Below, piece after piece: positions 52,129-64,000 of a DNA stretch of 64,000 nucleotides. This DNA is from Glandiceps talaboti. Taxonomy: Eukaryota; Hemichordata; Enteropneusta; Spengelidae. Where the stretch lies: contig NC_135549.1 of the NCBI RefSeq assembly GCF_964340395.1, forward strand, positions 3,294,501 through 3,358,500, read 5' to 3'. Below the pieces are notes generated by a model. It searched no databases. It was given only the letters and a program-made list of their open reading frames with translations, and had not been told where the DNA came from. Within the stretch, counting starts at the first letter, position 1. Each line of letters opens with the position of its first letter. A program made the position numbers and the translations under genes.

Positions 52129-53073
52129 ATGACACAGTACGAGAACGTAAGTACGTTGCTCACGGATAACTATTCTTATTATCCATACAACAACACGGAT
52201 GACGTCGACCCTTGTATGACAAGTCTGAAGTCACAGGCAAGAATAGGTTTAACAATACTAAGTTTTGGTATTCCCGTCAACGTGGCTTTTATGATCGTGG
52301 TCGGACGTGTACGGTCGATGCGAACAGTAACGAATGCCTATCTCGTCAATCTAGCAGTTGCCGATCTGTTACATCTAATGAGTCATTGCTTTACGTGGGG
52401 ATGTTACCTCTACGGTTACCCGTGCCCTTTAATGACAAATGAGAAATTATTTTGTGCGCTATTCATCATTTCAAGACTTCTGCAGTATGTATCGCTGTTG
52501 ACGGTCACATTTCTAGCGTTTGATCGGTACCTAGCAGTCTGCAAGCCTGTGTTCTACAAGCGAGGACTATTGCACAGACCGAAAGTTGTGCTGAAGATCC
52601 TACTCGCAATTTGGGTACTGGGTTCACTGTTGTCGCTTGAAATCGCTCTTCTTTGCCTTGGTTACCATGCAATTAGTCTTCAGACGTATGTTTACATTGG
52701 TCCCGTGATATTAATCATCTTCCTCGTATTCTCCATGATTACTACCGTTGTTCTGTATTCCCAGGTTGTTTGCAAAGTCAGAAAGGCAGCTAGGCAGGGA
52801 AGTTCAGCACAAGCCCTTAGGAGCCGAGAAAAGCAGATCGTTAGACTTTGTATTGCTACAACTGCCGTGTATTTCCTCTGTGCTGTGCCTTCCGTGTTGG
52901 CTTTTATGGACTTATTCTTTCGGATTTCATCATGCACATACAGACTTCTCAATAACATTGCCGCCTTTTCGCTAGAAATGAATTCGTCTGTTAATCCCAT
53001 CATCTACAATATCTTGAGTTCCAAGTATCGTGCAGCATTTAAAGCAGCGTTCTGCATTATTCCACGGCAGTGA
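52129..53073 (+). CDS. Single-exon class A (rhodopsin-like) GPCR, neuropeptide-receptor type
   Basis: A 314-residue seven-helix plasma-membrane receptor that should couple to G proteins. The N-terminus has three N-glycosylation sequons (Asn6, Asn14, Asn21) and no signal peptide, as usual for this class. Helix 1 carries Asn51, helix 2 NLAVADL with Asp79, and helix 3 begins at Cys109 and ends in DRY (132-134). Helix 4 has Trp162, Cys176 may bond Cys109, and helix 7 ends NPIIY (289-293). In helix 6 the usual CWxP toggle is CAVP (251-254), Trp replaced by Ala. RSMRTVTNAYLVNLAVADL resembles peptide-receptor families (ghrelin, TRH, neuromedin type), but the ligand is unknown. The intracellular tail is short. 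The start ATG has G at -3, and no better upstream ATG keeps the frame. No intron is needed. A polyadenylation hexamer lies about 565 bp downstream. Confidence 0.93.
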   Translation: MTQYENVSTLLTDNYSYYPYNNTDDVDPCMTSLKSQARIGLTILSFGIPVNVAFMIVVGRVRSMRTVTNAYLVNLAVADLLHLMSHCFTWGCYLYGYPCPLMTNEKLFCALFIISRLLQYVSLLTVTFLAFDRYLAVCKPVFYKRGLLHRPKVVLKILLAIWVLGSLLSLEIALLCLGYHAISLQTYVYIGPVILIIFLVFSMITTVVLYSQVVCKVRKAARQGSSAQALRSREKQIVRLCIATTAVYFLCAVPSVLAFMDLFFRISSCTYRLLNNIAAFSLEMNSSVNPIIYNILSSKYRAAFKAAFCIIPRQ

Positions 53074-54296
53074 GTTACCACAAATATACAATTGCTAGGA
53101 AGACTAAAACATTTTATTGACGAAGAATTCATTTTTCGAACAATCGGTTAAAGCTAGAAAATAGTCTGACAGTGAATCACTTGCAGGGTACGTACTTCTC
53201 GATTGCTTAACTTCACAATTTTACCATTATTCCGTGATCTCTGCAATACAACACTTTGCTTTTCGTCGTGCTGTTTGCTGCCTTCAGTAATAATCATCGT
53301 AACGGCGAGGGACCGGAACAGATTATCTCGCATCATCCGCGCCTTGTTATCACTGCCACGATTACCCTTGAGAACAATTAATTTTTTTTTCGTTGATTGC
53401 CAAAGTCAGTGTTCACAACCACTCAATTTAAAAAAACTGACAATCAGTGGAATTAACGATTTTATCTTTATTAACACCTTGAGAGTTTTACGTACTTTAG
53501 TTAACACGTCAACAATTAGAAGTGTTCCTCCAGTGCATATCAAAGAAACATAGCTTCAAGTGCGTTTTCAATATCGAGTCAGATTTCTACTGAAATGTTG
53601 ATAGCTCAATTCGGAATAATGATTGTTTTTCCTCTTCAATAAATACCATATTATGTTTTATTAAACTATTGCTTTTGTCCGTTGTGAGTGCTGTGGTGGT
53701 TTTATATTCTGTAAAAGTAGCATTAACAATACATTTCGGATCGATCGTTTCAAAATGTATACGTGTATTGCTGGCTGGGTGAGTGACAACATGTGTGTGT
53801 GTGTGTGTGTAAACTCGAAATGTACTGTAAATTTAGATATCCAACCAGGTACTGGTACATACGGCACTGGTCGGTTTCTGTCACGTTACCCACACTTCTC
53901 ATCTTGTACAATATCATTGATTTTCGTTGCTCCTTACCTCTAGATTAGGCAAGTCCGTTGTACATGTAAAACAACGCTCAGAGGTAGTTTATCTATTGCG
54001 ATCACATCACTGCTTTGACACGTGTGTTTCAGACACTGTGCCTGCTGCCGGTTACGCTTTCGTATTGGGGATGGCTGTGATTTGTTATATTGCAACTTTT
54101 CAGGAGTTGTCCATCTATAAGCTTAGGTAGAGAGAGCTGGATATTCAATGACGCAGTCGTTTCGTGATTCTGTTCATGACATCGTATGTAAAGTTATACA
54201 TTAAACTTATACCAAATAATCTAAAAGTACGCTTGAAAAGTCTATTTCTTGTTTACCCATAATATCTAAAGCAAAATAAAAGATGTTTATTTCCGA
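53074..54296. other. Probable 3' UTR and intergenic DNA
   Basis: The open frame at 53203-53553 shows no domain and lies where a 3' UTR is expected. A (GT)n run lies at 53791-53811. Confidence 0.45.
53638..53643 (+). promoter_or_regulatory. Candidate polyadenylation signal for the GPCR
   Basis: aataaa about 565 bp after the stop codon. It is the consensus hexamer, but such hexamers are common in AT-rich DNA. Confidence 0.4.
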
Positions 54297-54336
54297 TAAC
54301 GTGACTTCAGAAAATAGGGTAGGTAGGTCGGAGTTT

Positions 54337-54390
<54 letters not shown>

Positions 54391-54405
54391 CGTCGTCGTC
54401 GTCGA

Positions 54406-54463
<58 letters not shown>

Positions 54464-54525
54464 GAGAAATTGCTTAGACCCAAAAACGAGTTACTCGTTG
54501 GTCACAATATTCTGTGATAGTTTAG
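54297..54525 (+). repeat. Dispersed repeat, copy 2 of 2, with (TTG)n array at 54339-54464
   Basis: Begins cagaaaatagggtaggtagg, like 42885. The (TTG)n array is interrupted by a (TCG) block near 54390-54404. It then continues with ttgcttagacccaaaaacga and ttctgtgata, as in the first copy. Leucine, cysteine or valine/valine-like homopolymer frames over the array are artefacts. Confidence 0.7.
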
Positions 54526-56415
54526 TGACGTGTAGAAGGAAGACAATTGTATGTAAAGTAGTCATACAGTTTGCAGACTGTATTGTATAAATTCAACTTA
54601 CATTTTTGAAAGACTCGATTTCTCTGGCATGGGATTTTTAAAAATGGATTGACCATAAATACTTTGGCATGAACATTTTCACGGAAATAGAAGCCAACTC
54701 TCACCATTTTACCTTTTGTTTGAATATTTCACAAATGCTGAGGGTCAGCGGCTTTATGACCAGGCTCGTCGTTTTTATTTGGCCTAATAGCATTCACAAT
54801 TTGCTTTTCAATTAGTCAACACGACTTTGCTTTTCAGATGAGTTATAAAAAGAACACCATTTTTAGAAAAGAAGTGTAGGTAGATGAAGTTATATGTGCC
54901 CACGTTTTTATTCCTACGTATAAAATGAGATGTCAGATCTAGCATTTGATTACTTTTGTTATTAAAGTCGTCGCTATGGAAAAAAAAGACAAGTCGTAAA
55001 TCAATTGGTGGCAATCCAACGAACAACGGTTTGTTTCAACCACTGAGATTGAAGTGCTTCTCAAGTCTAACAGAATAATGAAACCAGAAACGTTTGCAAC
55101 ATGTTGCCGTTTGCACAACGCTTTACAAATTAAATATAAATCCACTATCGGTTTGTGTTTCAGCATTTGTACTCACAATAAAGATTACAGGGCAGTCTAT
55201 CAGTTGTATTCATAATACAAAGGTACCAAGCTGCCACGTTGCGATCTTTATCATTTTCGCCATATAGCCCACTTTCCTCCCCGAATTATTTTTCTAGCGA
55301 ACTCAGTCTGTATCAGTCTCCTCGAGCTTGAAAGTGTAGATGATATTATTACGTTCCATCTAACTATCCAGCCCCCTACCCATTGAACACCATATCACGC
55401 TGTCTCCTAAAAGAAAATATGTTTCGGTAACAGCATACGAAATCTTGTCTGATGAGTGCAACGTAACTCATGTTATTGCTTGCTTGGGAATGTTGTATAT
55501 GGCAGTTAGTTTGGTTTACATGGATTTGGTTATCGGCAAACGGAACCTACTCACAGCAAACAATATTTTTCTCAATGTCTATATAGTTTGAGTCTCCTTC
55601 CTCACTGTCATTCATCTACAAAGAAAGTTATTTTATATATGAAATACATGGGAATTTGAAATTAATGTGATGCGGTAATAAAGTGGGAATTGGATTACGA
55701 ATACGTTCTTACTCGTCATTCATCACCTATCATTCGTAACATCAATTTGATACTTTACGTTTTCGTAAAACACACTACACGACCTAGGTAAACAATATGT
55801 TATCAGATTTCCGATTTTTTAAATATCATTATGGCAGTAGGATTCAATCACCACACTTGCATTTTCCTATCAAAAATCATTTCTTGGATCTTGAAGGCTT
55901 CGTAATTAATGGTGGAGTTAGGAAATGTCCGATTGTTTGGTAGGCAATTTACCAGAAAAATCAACCCAAATTTGCGATTCAGATCTTAATCGGTAGCGTT
56001 TGCTTCCAATTAAATATCGGAACGGAAAAAACACAAAAACAAAAGAAAAACCTCTCATAATCACAACAAACGCTACAATTATTGTAGCTATGCTGGCCTG
56101 TGTAGGTTGATGACATCGTAAAGTGAATACCCTCGAAAACTGTTGTTTTTCTAAGAAATCGCGAACGACGTTTGGTAGGTTGAGTTCTAACAGTGTAGGA
56201 ATGCTAGTTTTAGTCGTTGAATTTGAATCAAAATGTCAAAAATGACAGGATTTCTGATCGACGTATGGCGTGATAATGATCACGTATTCAATCATAGACA
56301 GTCTGTTATTCCATGTGGCCTGTAGGTTGATATTGTGACGTACAGTTGATGAAGTTCAAATTAGGGGTAAAAAGAAATTGTTTGTAAAGTGATGATTATT
56401 GTATAACAGTACAAT
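54526..56415. other. No gene recognised
   Basis: Short open frames only, no domain. Confidence 0.45.
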
Positions 56416-56620
56416 AATTTACCAACTTTCTGAGTGAAATGTGTTCTATAGTGTGTGTGAGTCATCATATGAAACCATTAACCACTTTATATTAGTTACT
56501 TTGCTAAAACAAAACTGTATAGTGGAAGAGCTGAACAGCAGAACCACTTCTACATATATTTCCAAAAAAAGAAGGAAAAAACACAGCGGAGCTATTCTGA
56601 CCGATAAGTCGCTTGTATTT
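56416..56620 (+). repeat. Dispersed repeat, copy 2 of 2 (other copy 2843-3040)
   Basis: Same order and orientation as 2843-3040, ending cagcggagctattctgaccg near 56583-56602. Confidence 0.7.
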
Positions 56621-58572
56621 CTTTTTTTTTTGTAACTAACAGCAAGTCTCTTATTGAAACTAAAATTTACATTAGTCAACTGTCACTGTTTGTTCTGTTT
56701 GTTTGAAAACAATGACATCATAGTATTGGCAAGAGATGTTTCCCCCAGCGTAATGTACATGTATAATATAAAATCTGATACCATCATGATCATATTGAAT
56801 TCGTTATGGCTGACAAAGTCTACTATGTTATGTTTACGGAATGTCAACAGTCTAGTTTTCTGTCAACTCTCGTACCAAACCTGTGTTCACTATAGATTGT
56901 CTCTGAGTGAAGTAAAACCATAGACGTTTGGAGAGCTCTCTCCAACGTCTTAGTGCTAAAAAAAAAGCTTATTAAAAGTAAGTCGTTGCCAACTCTTTCG
57001 TCAACAGAAAAGACAGAGTTAATACATCAATTATTGTGGAATAGTACCTTAGTTGAAATCTATAAATTTGTCGTATACTCAGCAAATTGATTCACATAGG
57101 CGTGGCACCTTGGGTAGTTTAGAGCTCGAAAGTAATTATATGTATCAACCAATTCAAGACGTAAACAACCAAAGAACAGCCCTTCAGTTTAATCATTGTA
57201 AAAATAAATGGAATACGCAAGACTAACAGAGCCGCACCATACATACATGTAACAGCTTAGGCTGGGGTCAGAGTTTACATGGGGGGGGGGGGGCTAGGGA
57301 GATATTAGGGACTGATTAGTTACTCCAGGTGGGGGGGGGTCCGGCGGATTCTTCCACCGGGCCGACAAAACGGCCACAGAATCTGATGAGAAGTGGTCGA
57401 TTTGTAAAGTCAATAACATGTAGTGTCAGAAATAGAAAGTGTATTAATCCCTTCTGACAAGTTCATACTGAAGAGTAGAACAATTTAGATTAACTTCTTT
57501 TATATACTATCTATTATGAAGATTACCTTTACGAAACCTTTGTAGTTCACTTTTGCCCCAAAGTGCAATATAAGTGAAGCATTGGTTGTGAAACAGCCAA
57601 GCATTTACATGATATGTTCTGTGTGGTAGTTATAGTTATGTTTGAACTCTACGTGAAGTAATATGTACGAAACAGGCACAAGAACAAATATTTACATGTA
57701 CCACGTTTCAGACTATATGCAATTGTAGAAAATGATTTTTTTTCTTCCATCACAATCCAAAACACAATGAGGGGGGTCATCCACAATTTTCAAAACAGCA
57801 TGACCCCCCCCCTACTGCCAATTTCAAAAACAGGGTGACACCCCACCTCCCCCCCCCCACCCCCACCAATCCACTGCCCTCCCCGGCCGAAGAAACTGAT
57901 CGGTCCCTTATTTAGGTCAAAAAACTTCGAAGCACAGCCCTCCCTCTCAATTTTCGTAGCGCCCCCCCCCCCCTACATATATTTTAATGTGAAATTATAC
58001 CGTGTCCCCCCCCCCCGGCTTCACTCAGAGATGTAAGTATGGTACACTGTATTAAACTAACAGTGTAAATCAGCTTCACCGTCCATACATATAATAACAA
58101 TGAGAGGTTTCTTTACAAATACATGTGGGTTTTGCGAAAAAGGTCTCACATTGGGCTGCAACCTATACTTGGAGATACTTAGCCAGCAGGGTTTTCAACT
58201 CGATTCTGGGCAGAAACAACATCTTCGATGATAGCGAGTGGAGAGGGTATGGGGGACAACCCTCCCACAGTGAGCACTTTAAAAACAATAAGGACATGAA
58301 TGAGGCCATTTAATGGCATAGAATTTAAGACCATACACATTATCGAAAGCCAGAGTACTTGAATATTGTCTTCAATACCCCAATTTTACCCTCGTCAAAA
58401 CATTATTGTACATATGTATGGCTACATAACCCACACTAACTTATACAGATATATTTTGGCAGACACACACATTCGCTTGCCTATTGCCTGCCACATACTT
58501 AAATGTATGGTAGGTAAATGAAGTGTACAATTCGGCAAACTACAAGGTTGGTTTGAATGTACAAAAATGTCT
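56621..58572. other. No gene; G- and C-homopolymer tracts
   Basis: Long G runs lie at 57281-57293 and 57331-57339, and repeated C runs between about 57804 and 58017. The minus strand of the latter is G-rich and could form quadruplexes. No coding domain recognised; the frame at 58125-58313 matches nothing known. Confidence 0.5.
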
Positions 58573-58581
58573 TCACAGAGG

Positions 58582-58614
<33 letters not shown>

Positions 58615-58625
58615 GTCAGTCAGTT

Positions 58626-58666
<41 letters not shown>

Positions 58667-58717
58667 GGGAGAGACAGAGGGAGAGACAGGGAGACAGACA
58701 GACAGACATACATACAT

Positions 58718-58751
<34 letters not shown>

Positions 58752-58820
58752 GAGAGAGAAACAGACAGAGGAAGGCATGCATACACAAATATATTCGCAT
58801 GTCTGTCATCTAACTCATCA
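58573..58820 (+). repeat. (GACA)n array with conserved flank
   Basis: About 200 bp of GACA with gtca, gagaga and catacatacata interruptions. It ends in ggcatgcatacacaaata and ttcgcatgtctgtcat, which match the reverse strand of 7612-7740. Confidence 0.75.
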
Positions 58821-60479
58821 CTGAATAATAGGTTTTAGAAGGTATTGCGGCAAAGCCACGAGAATTTTTTAATTTGCTCGATAAACGACCGCTCATGAGG
58901 TTCAAATCATGAGCAAAATATTCTGGGTCCCCTTTCAGACCATCAGAATGGTCATGCTCCTCTTGAACACTCAATTTTTTTCATGCCCCCCCCCTTAATT
59001 TCTCTCCGCCTTAAATTCTGACTCCCGCCTTACTCACCCAACGATCTAGAACCCCATGCTGACACATTACACTTATGATTTCCATTTTTTCATGTATATT
59101 TTTTTGGAGGGGGTATTTAAAATACTATGTAACTTGTTGTGCACTTGACTTGGATGAATGCTTTTGATGTGGAATGAATATTAATTTCAACATGATCCTG
59201 GAGACAACGTCACGTACATGATGTATCGTAGACATATCTGGAATGTTTAAAACGCGCCAAAGCAAGAACGCGCGCCAACTTCGTTTGAGACATTAGCATT
59301 TGTCATCATGACATACATACCAAGATGAGTTTGCATCATTCCTGGATTTAAGGTATAACATATAAAAAAAAAACTGTGAATATTGTACAAGCGAGTGTAG
59401 TATTAAAGTGGAAAGTAATTTAGCGAGTGATTGACTTGAATGACTCGTTGGATCCGAATGTGAATCGAAAAATAACATTCTGGCGATACCTGACTCGACT
59501 TGTACCTGACCTGAGCTGCGTTTTGCAACGACCGTAAATTAAGACACATTTTCAGAAAGTGAAATTCTATTAATTGCAAAACAATTGCAAAACCTATACA
59601 TAGAAATCCCTGTCTTGGCCCCAAACCGATCCTAGCTCATTCCTGCAATCCAAAGTCCAGTCAGGCATTAATACATAATGATTATTTCCTACTGTCATCG
59701 ATCTTATTAAAAATAGGATGTAGAAGTCGACCAGATGTTAAATTCAACCTGTGCTTTTATTTGTGTTTGAATAATACTTTAACAGTTTTCGGACATCAAT
59801 ATCATGAAAGAGCTCGCTGAACTCAAAATTACTTTGCAAACAGTTAATGTGAGCAACGGGTTTATATAACAATAGGACCAACGATTTTATATAGAAAATA
59901 TTGACACGTTTTACTCAATTGAAAAGCCGATTACAGAGTGTCTGGTAATAGCTACAAAATATAAATGCAACATGTTGATCCGTTTGCAAAGCACAATAAA
60001 TCTTGTTCATGTACCGACAGGCCAACAATGCAACAGTTATACACACTTTCAATCGATCTATGGATCAAATTTATCCAGTTCACCAACAATTACCCGTTGC
60101 ATGGATATACAATATTCTTATACGCTTATGGCATTTGACGTGTACGTTCAGATAATTTGACTGCAAGATTTAACGTTTTACGAAAGTCGACACCTGCACC
60201 TGACCACCTAAGCTTCTATGGCGAGCTTAGAAAAAACACTAGCGTTGGACAAAAAAATCAAAACTACTTACTGACTTTGTTTACTGACTTTGTCACCTTG
60301 GTAACCTTATCGACTCTGCCAAGTATACACTGAAATGCACCAATTTGCTCTACATATATCTAACTCCAGCATATTCAACTAATGGACAAAGGACTTGCCT
60401 TTGTTGAAGCAAGTCCTCCCCTTCATTTTAATTCTGTGTGACTAAAGTATGAAATGGGTTTATTCTATTTTTACTTTTT
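58821..60479. other. No gene recognised
   Basis: Unassigned DNA with a C run near 58986 and short open frames. Confidence 0.45.
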
Positions 60480-60960
60480 CATCGAAAAGATCAAGGTCAA
60501 GATCAAATATAGAGATATTCTATTTGATCGTATGGTGAAGCGAAAGACACTTTGCAACACTTGATTTTATAATAAATATGGCAGCAATCCAGTAAAATGA
60601 GTCTGCAATTATGCAACATACAAGAAATAGCTTGATTTTGATATTTGAACCTGAAGTTCAAGGTCAGTGTCAAACGCTAAGGTCTTTAAAAATGTTACAC
60701 CTGTCATGATAATATGGAGGTAGACACTCGAATTGAATCTCTATGTATAATAGTTTTTGAGGTATGGTGTAAATCGTGATTTATTATCACAAATATGGCT
60801 TCCATTCAATACAAAGTTATATTGCCTGTAAAAATGTAAGTTGCCTAAAAAATAATTCGATTTTTTTTGGCATTTAACATGGTGAACATGGGGAAAATAA
60901 ATAGACATTGGTTGAATTAGTGTCAAAGTTCGACGTCAAAATCAGGGAGTTCGCCGAAGC
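60480..60960 (+). repeat. Family C tandem units, copy 3
   Basis: Two units share aatatggc-a/t-gc and tccagtaaaat-type sequence near 60571 and 60788, plus aaggtca and tagacactcgaattgaatct. They correspond to 26230-27335. Confidence 0.65.
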
Positions 60961-61096
60961 GCCACGTCTGAACAATGAGGTGCAAGTTTTAATTTCATTG
61001 AAGACCTTGACTTTTGCTATTAACCTTGAGGATTAGTTATCATACTCAAGATAGTTCTTGCATATTGCAGACACTTTGTGGTAGCCAATTTCTGAA

Positions 61097-61265
61097 TAAT
61101 ATAATATAATATAATATAATATAATATAATATAATATAATATAATATAACATATAATATAATATAGTATAGTATAGTATAATATAATGTAATATAATATA
61201 CATCGTAATATAATATAGTATAATATAATATAGTGTAATATAATATAATATAATATAATATAATG
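61097..61265. repeat. (ATATA)n pentanucleotide array
   Basis: About 170 bp of taata/tatag units with several point variants and one short interruption near 61201. Confidence 0.95.
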
Positions 61266-63249
61266 TTATAGGATATATATTTTATAATATTGTATAATAT
61301 TGAATATTGCTAACAAAAAGACCTTTTACATATCGTCTCATGTTATGCGGTGATGTTGTAGTTCAAAATTATCGCAAAAACTAATTTCTTATAACCTACC
61401 TATTGACTTTGAATTGTTGATATCATTGAACAATGCTTTGCACTACACAACATATGCTTTTGTTTGTATCCAAACATCTCCCCCAAACTTCATTCCAGAG
61501 GAAAACAACTCAATACAGAATGTCCGTTCTAGTGTTGCATATTTATATGCAAAGAAAATTGATTTTCTAGAACATATTTTACTCATTTATTGATCCATTT
61601 AACAGGAAGCCATTGGTTAGTTTTCTGATCATAGTAATACAATAACACGTATGTATAGCTTGTATACGAATATTTAATAAAATTAAAATATCCCTAAATT
61701 CAATTTAAATCAAAAATGTAAAAAAAAGCATTTTAGTTTAATAACTGATTTACATATTTTAATGTTCATATTTCACTTCGAAAATTCAACGCGTCAGCCA
61801 ACGATCAGAGAATTGACAACAGAGTGAATAGGGAACTTGCAATCCAGACTGAGCATGCTCAGACTCAAAGGAATATGGGATTATCTGTGGTTATTGTAAT
61901 AACTTATCTGGAGCTACCGATGAAATAAACCTCCCACACTGGTCAGGGTAAATATGAATTGATTATTGGTGGTTATAAACAATGTAACAATATTGTTTAC
62001 AATACTAATTGATTAGTATTTATTATTACATTTCCCATGATGCAACATTCAACATGGTGGGTTTGCAAGTTCCCTATTCGATTTGCTCCCCCGGACTGAG
62101 TCATTCCCTGGTTTATTTTCGTATGTTCGAACATAAACGTTCATTACTGATCTTCGGGAAGAAACATTTCCATTTGACCGCTATACAGAATAGAGATGTA
62201 TAAGTGATTGACAATAAAGTCATAGTACTTCTGAATCAGTACGTTGTATTTTAAAGTTGTCAGTACCTTAGGGTGTTAGACTTTCAATAGGCAGCTGAGA
62301 GACAAACTTTACACGCAAACCAGAAAACTATTTACGGAGTATTTTCTTACACTTATTAATCAACTCTTGCCTAGTAACGGCATAGGTTGTTGTGGCATAT
62401 TGTAATTAATCAAATGCCAATGTGATTTCAAAATTGCTACCTAGGAAAGCATCCATCTTTGACTCATAGTAATATTGTTTCCTTAACGATGATACCATGA
62501 CAATGTTTTATTTTGCTCTCTATCTTCTTAAAGTCACATATGGAAGACCGCCATTAAACTGATTAGCATATTTATGACGATCAGTTCAAAGGTCAATGAG
62601 AAGACTGAAACCGTCGTCCATTATCTAGCTGCTGTGACCCTCACTCGGCCTTTAAAGACATTTTTTATCGTCCAAAGCTCTAAACATGTAAAGCTCCCTT
62701 ATATTAATCATTTTAAAAGAGATTTGTTGAAGTGTGTGGACACGGAAGTAATACATCATATGTCATGTTTGCACCTGACTTCAGTTTATCATTTTACTAG
62801 AAGTGTATAAGTACATGTACGTCGACTAGAAAACTGTAAAAAGGTTGGATAGTGATTTTATTTACTTTTGTGTTGTGTTAGACAATAATACGTCATTCGG
62901 TCATCCTCTAAATATTTTATTGTATACGTTACAAATTGAAATTGGCATATATTTCTCAATATTTATTTCATAAGAAGCAACTTCTGTTCATTTATACTAA
63001 TTTATTTGATTACACAATTTACTAGTTTTCGTGTGTCAAACAGTGGCCTTTAATATAGATATTCCTTTTCAGAAGCTAATAAGATGTGAAATTCATAAAG
63101 TGCTTCAGAAACGCAAGGGTTATCTCATTCACGTGTTCGGAATACTACATTGTAAATACAACTCGTTTGTTATCAATACGTCCTGTTGGGTTTTGTAATC
63201 AGTCTAGCCACTTGAAAAAATGATAAAAAATAACGCTCGTGTTATGAAT
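61266..63249. other. No gene recognised
   Basis: Short open frames on both strands; no domain or repeat family identified. Confidence 0.45.
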
Positions 63250-63690
63250 TAGACTCTCAGACTCTAAATACCCTTTTTGTCATAAAACCTTAGCATTTCG
63301 GTGTTTGAGACACACACAATCCTTGTTCGATCCTGGTCAGCATTTTCCGTTTTGTGCAACAATTTACTCAAAAACAGGACACATCAAAAGATGCGTCAGT
63401 TCCAGGTGACAAAACAAACACTCCAGTCGAAACCACACCAACTTGTGTCTGCATCAACTCTCATTGACGGAACCCTTGATGTCTTCTGTTTTAGAGTAAA
63501 TTTTTGCAGAAAACAACCGAATGCTCAGCTCTTATGACCAGAATTGAGGTGTTCGAAACACACTGAATCCTGGTCATAACAGCTTAGCATTTGGTGATTT
63601 TCTGCAACAATTTACTCTAAAACAGCACATCAAAGGGCCGTCAACAGGGATCGACAGTTCGGGTAGTCTACACGACTGTTGTTTTCGGTG
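63250..63690. repeat. Family H hairpin repeat, copy near right edge
   Basis: The segment 63334-63398 and its inverted counterpart 63464-63540 flank about 65 bp. A direct copy follows from 63574 (tggtcataacagcttagcat, then caatttactctaaaacag). The opening tttgtcataaaaccttagca matches the right arm of the element at 45475-46965, and the end matches 11300-11440. Confidence 0.75.
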
Positions 63691-63930
63691 ACCAACACCC
63701 CGTACAATTCTCCGACACCCCAGCGGTGGCAGTTGCTCGATCATGGATGGGTGGGTACCCCGGCTTGTTAGCGAAATTTCATATGTACCCCTTTTCCAGT
63801 TAATATTTCAATGAAAAAGAACCCCCCCCCCCCTTTTTTTTTTATATAATGAATCTGGGAGAAAATCACTTCAAAAACCCCCTTCTTTCCAAAATCCGGG
63901 AGGTTTTACCTTCAACTAGCTCTGGATTTC

Positions 63931-63939
63931 GATCGATCG

Positions 63940-64000
<61 letters not shown>
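63931..64000. repeat. (GATC)n-(GA)n microsatellite, cut by window edge
   Basis: Three gatc units switch to an uninterrupted GA run that continues past the window. Confidence 0.95.

Noticed and set aside
53203-53553. Open frame of 116 codons after the GPCR
   Set aside because: Lies in the probable 3' UTR, hydrophobic bias only, no domain.

Overview
The window is metazoan nuclear DNA from an AT-rich, repeat-dense genome. The mix of a Penelope-like element, degraded LINEs, foldback and MITE-like repeats, tandem-core elements with microsatellite tails and one intronless neuropeptide-type GPCR fits a marine invertebrate. The phylum cannot be settled from the sequence alone. There is no operon structure, no rRNA, no convincing tRNA and no CRISPR array.

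There are two intact protein-coding regions. One is a long open frame for a reverse transcriptase plus GIY-YIG endonuclease (8271-10112). It lies inside a Penelope-like retroelement bounded by a perfect 100-bp inverted repeat (8166-8265 / 10125-10224) and a 14-bp candidate target duplication. The other is a single-exon class A GPCR of 314 residues (52129-53073), the only likely host gene. Two LINE reverse-transcriptase copies (4548-6387; 41160-42346) and a second Penelope-like copy (34560-35541) are broken by frameshifts and stops. A short reverse-strand Penelope-like right end remains at 39279-39390.

Layout: 0-4.4 kb, foldback and tandem-core repeats. 4.4-6.9 kb, a LINE between two (TA)n arrays, then a long TATG/TCTG array. 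7.6-11.8 kb, an inverted-repeat structure with about 270-bp arms enclosing the Penelope-like element. 12-22.7 kb, mostly gene-free. 22.7-29.9 kb, several dispersed repeats and a 138-bp hairpin. 32.1-34.2 kb, a DNA-transposon-like element with 18-bp TIRs and a 9-bp direct flank. 34.5-35.5 kb, the broken Penelope-like copy. 39.3-42.3 kb, a nested cluster of Penelope-like end, Helentron-like 147-bp tandem-core element, microsatellite and LINE. 45.4-47 kb, a foldback element. 48-52 kb, microsatellites and unassigned DNA. 52.1-53.1 kb, the GPCR. 54-64 kb, dispersed repeats, homopolymer G/C tracts and microsatellites.

Four repeat families recur and are named here for cross-reference. Family A has a 147-bp core (22937-23440, 40103-40999, reversed at 45655-46210). 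Family B has a core of about 145-165 bp (375-660 and 3080-3780). Family C has a core of about 210-295 bp (15720-16290, 26230-27335, 60480-60960). Family H is a hairpin repeat (11230-11440, 45475-45654, 46824-46965, 63250-63690). The genes do not form a pathway; most of the annotated sequence is a layered record of mobile-element insertion.
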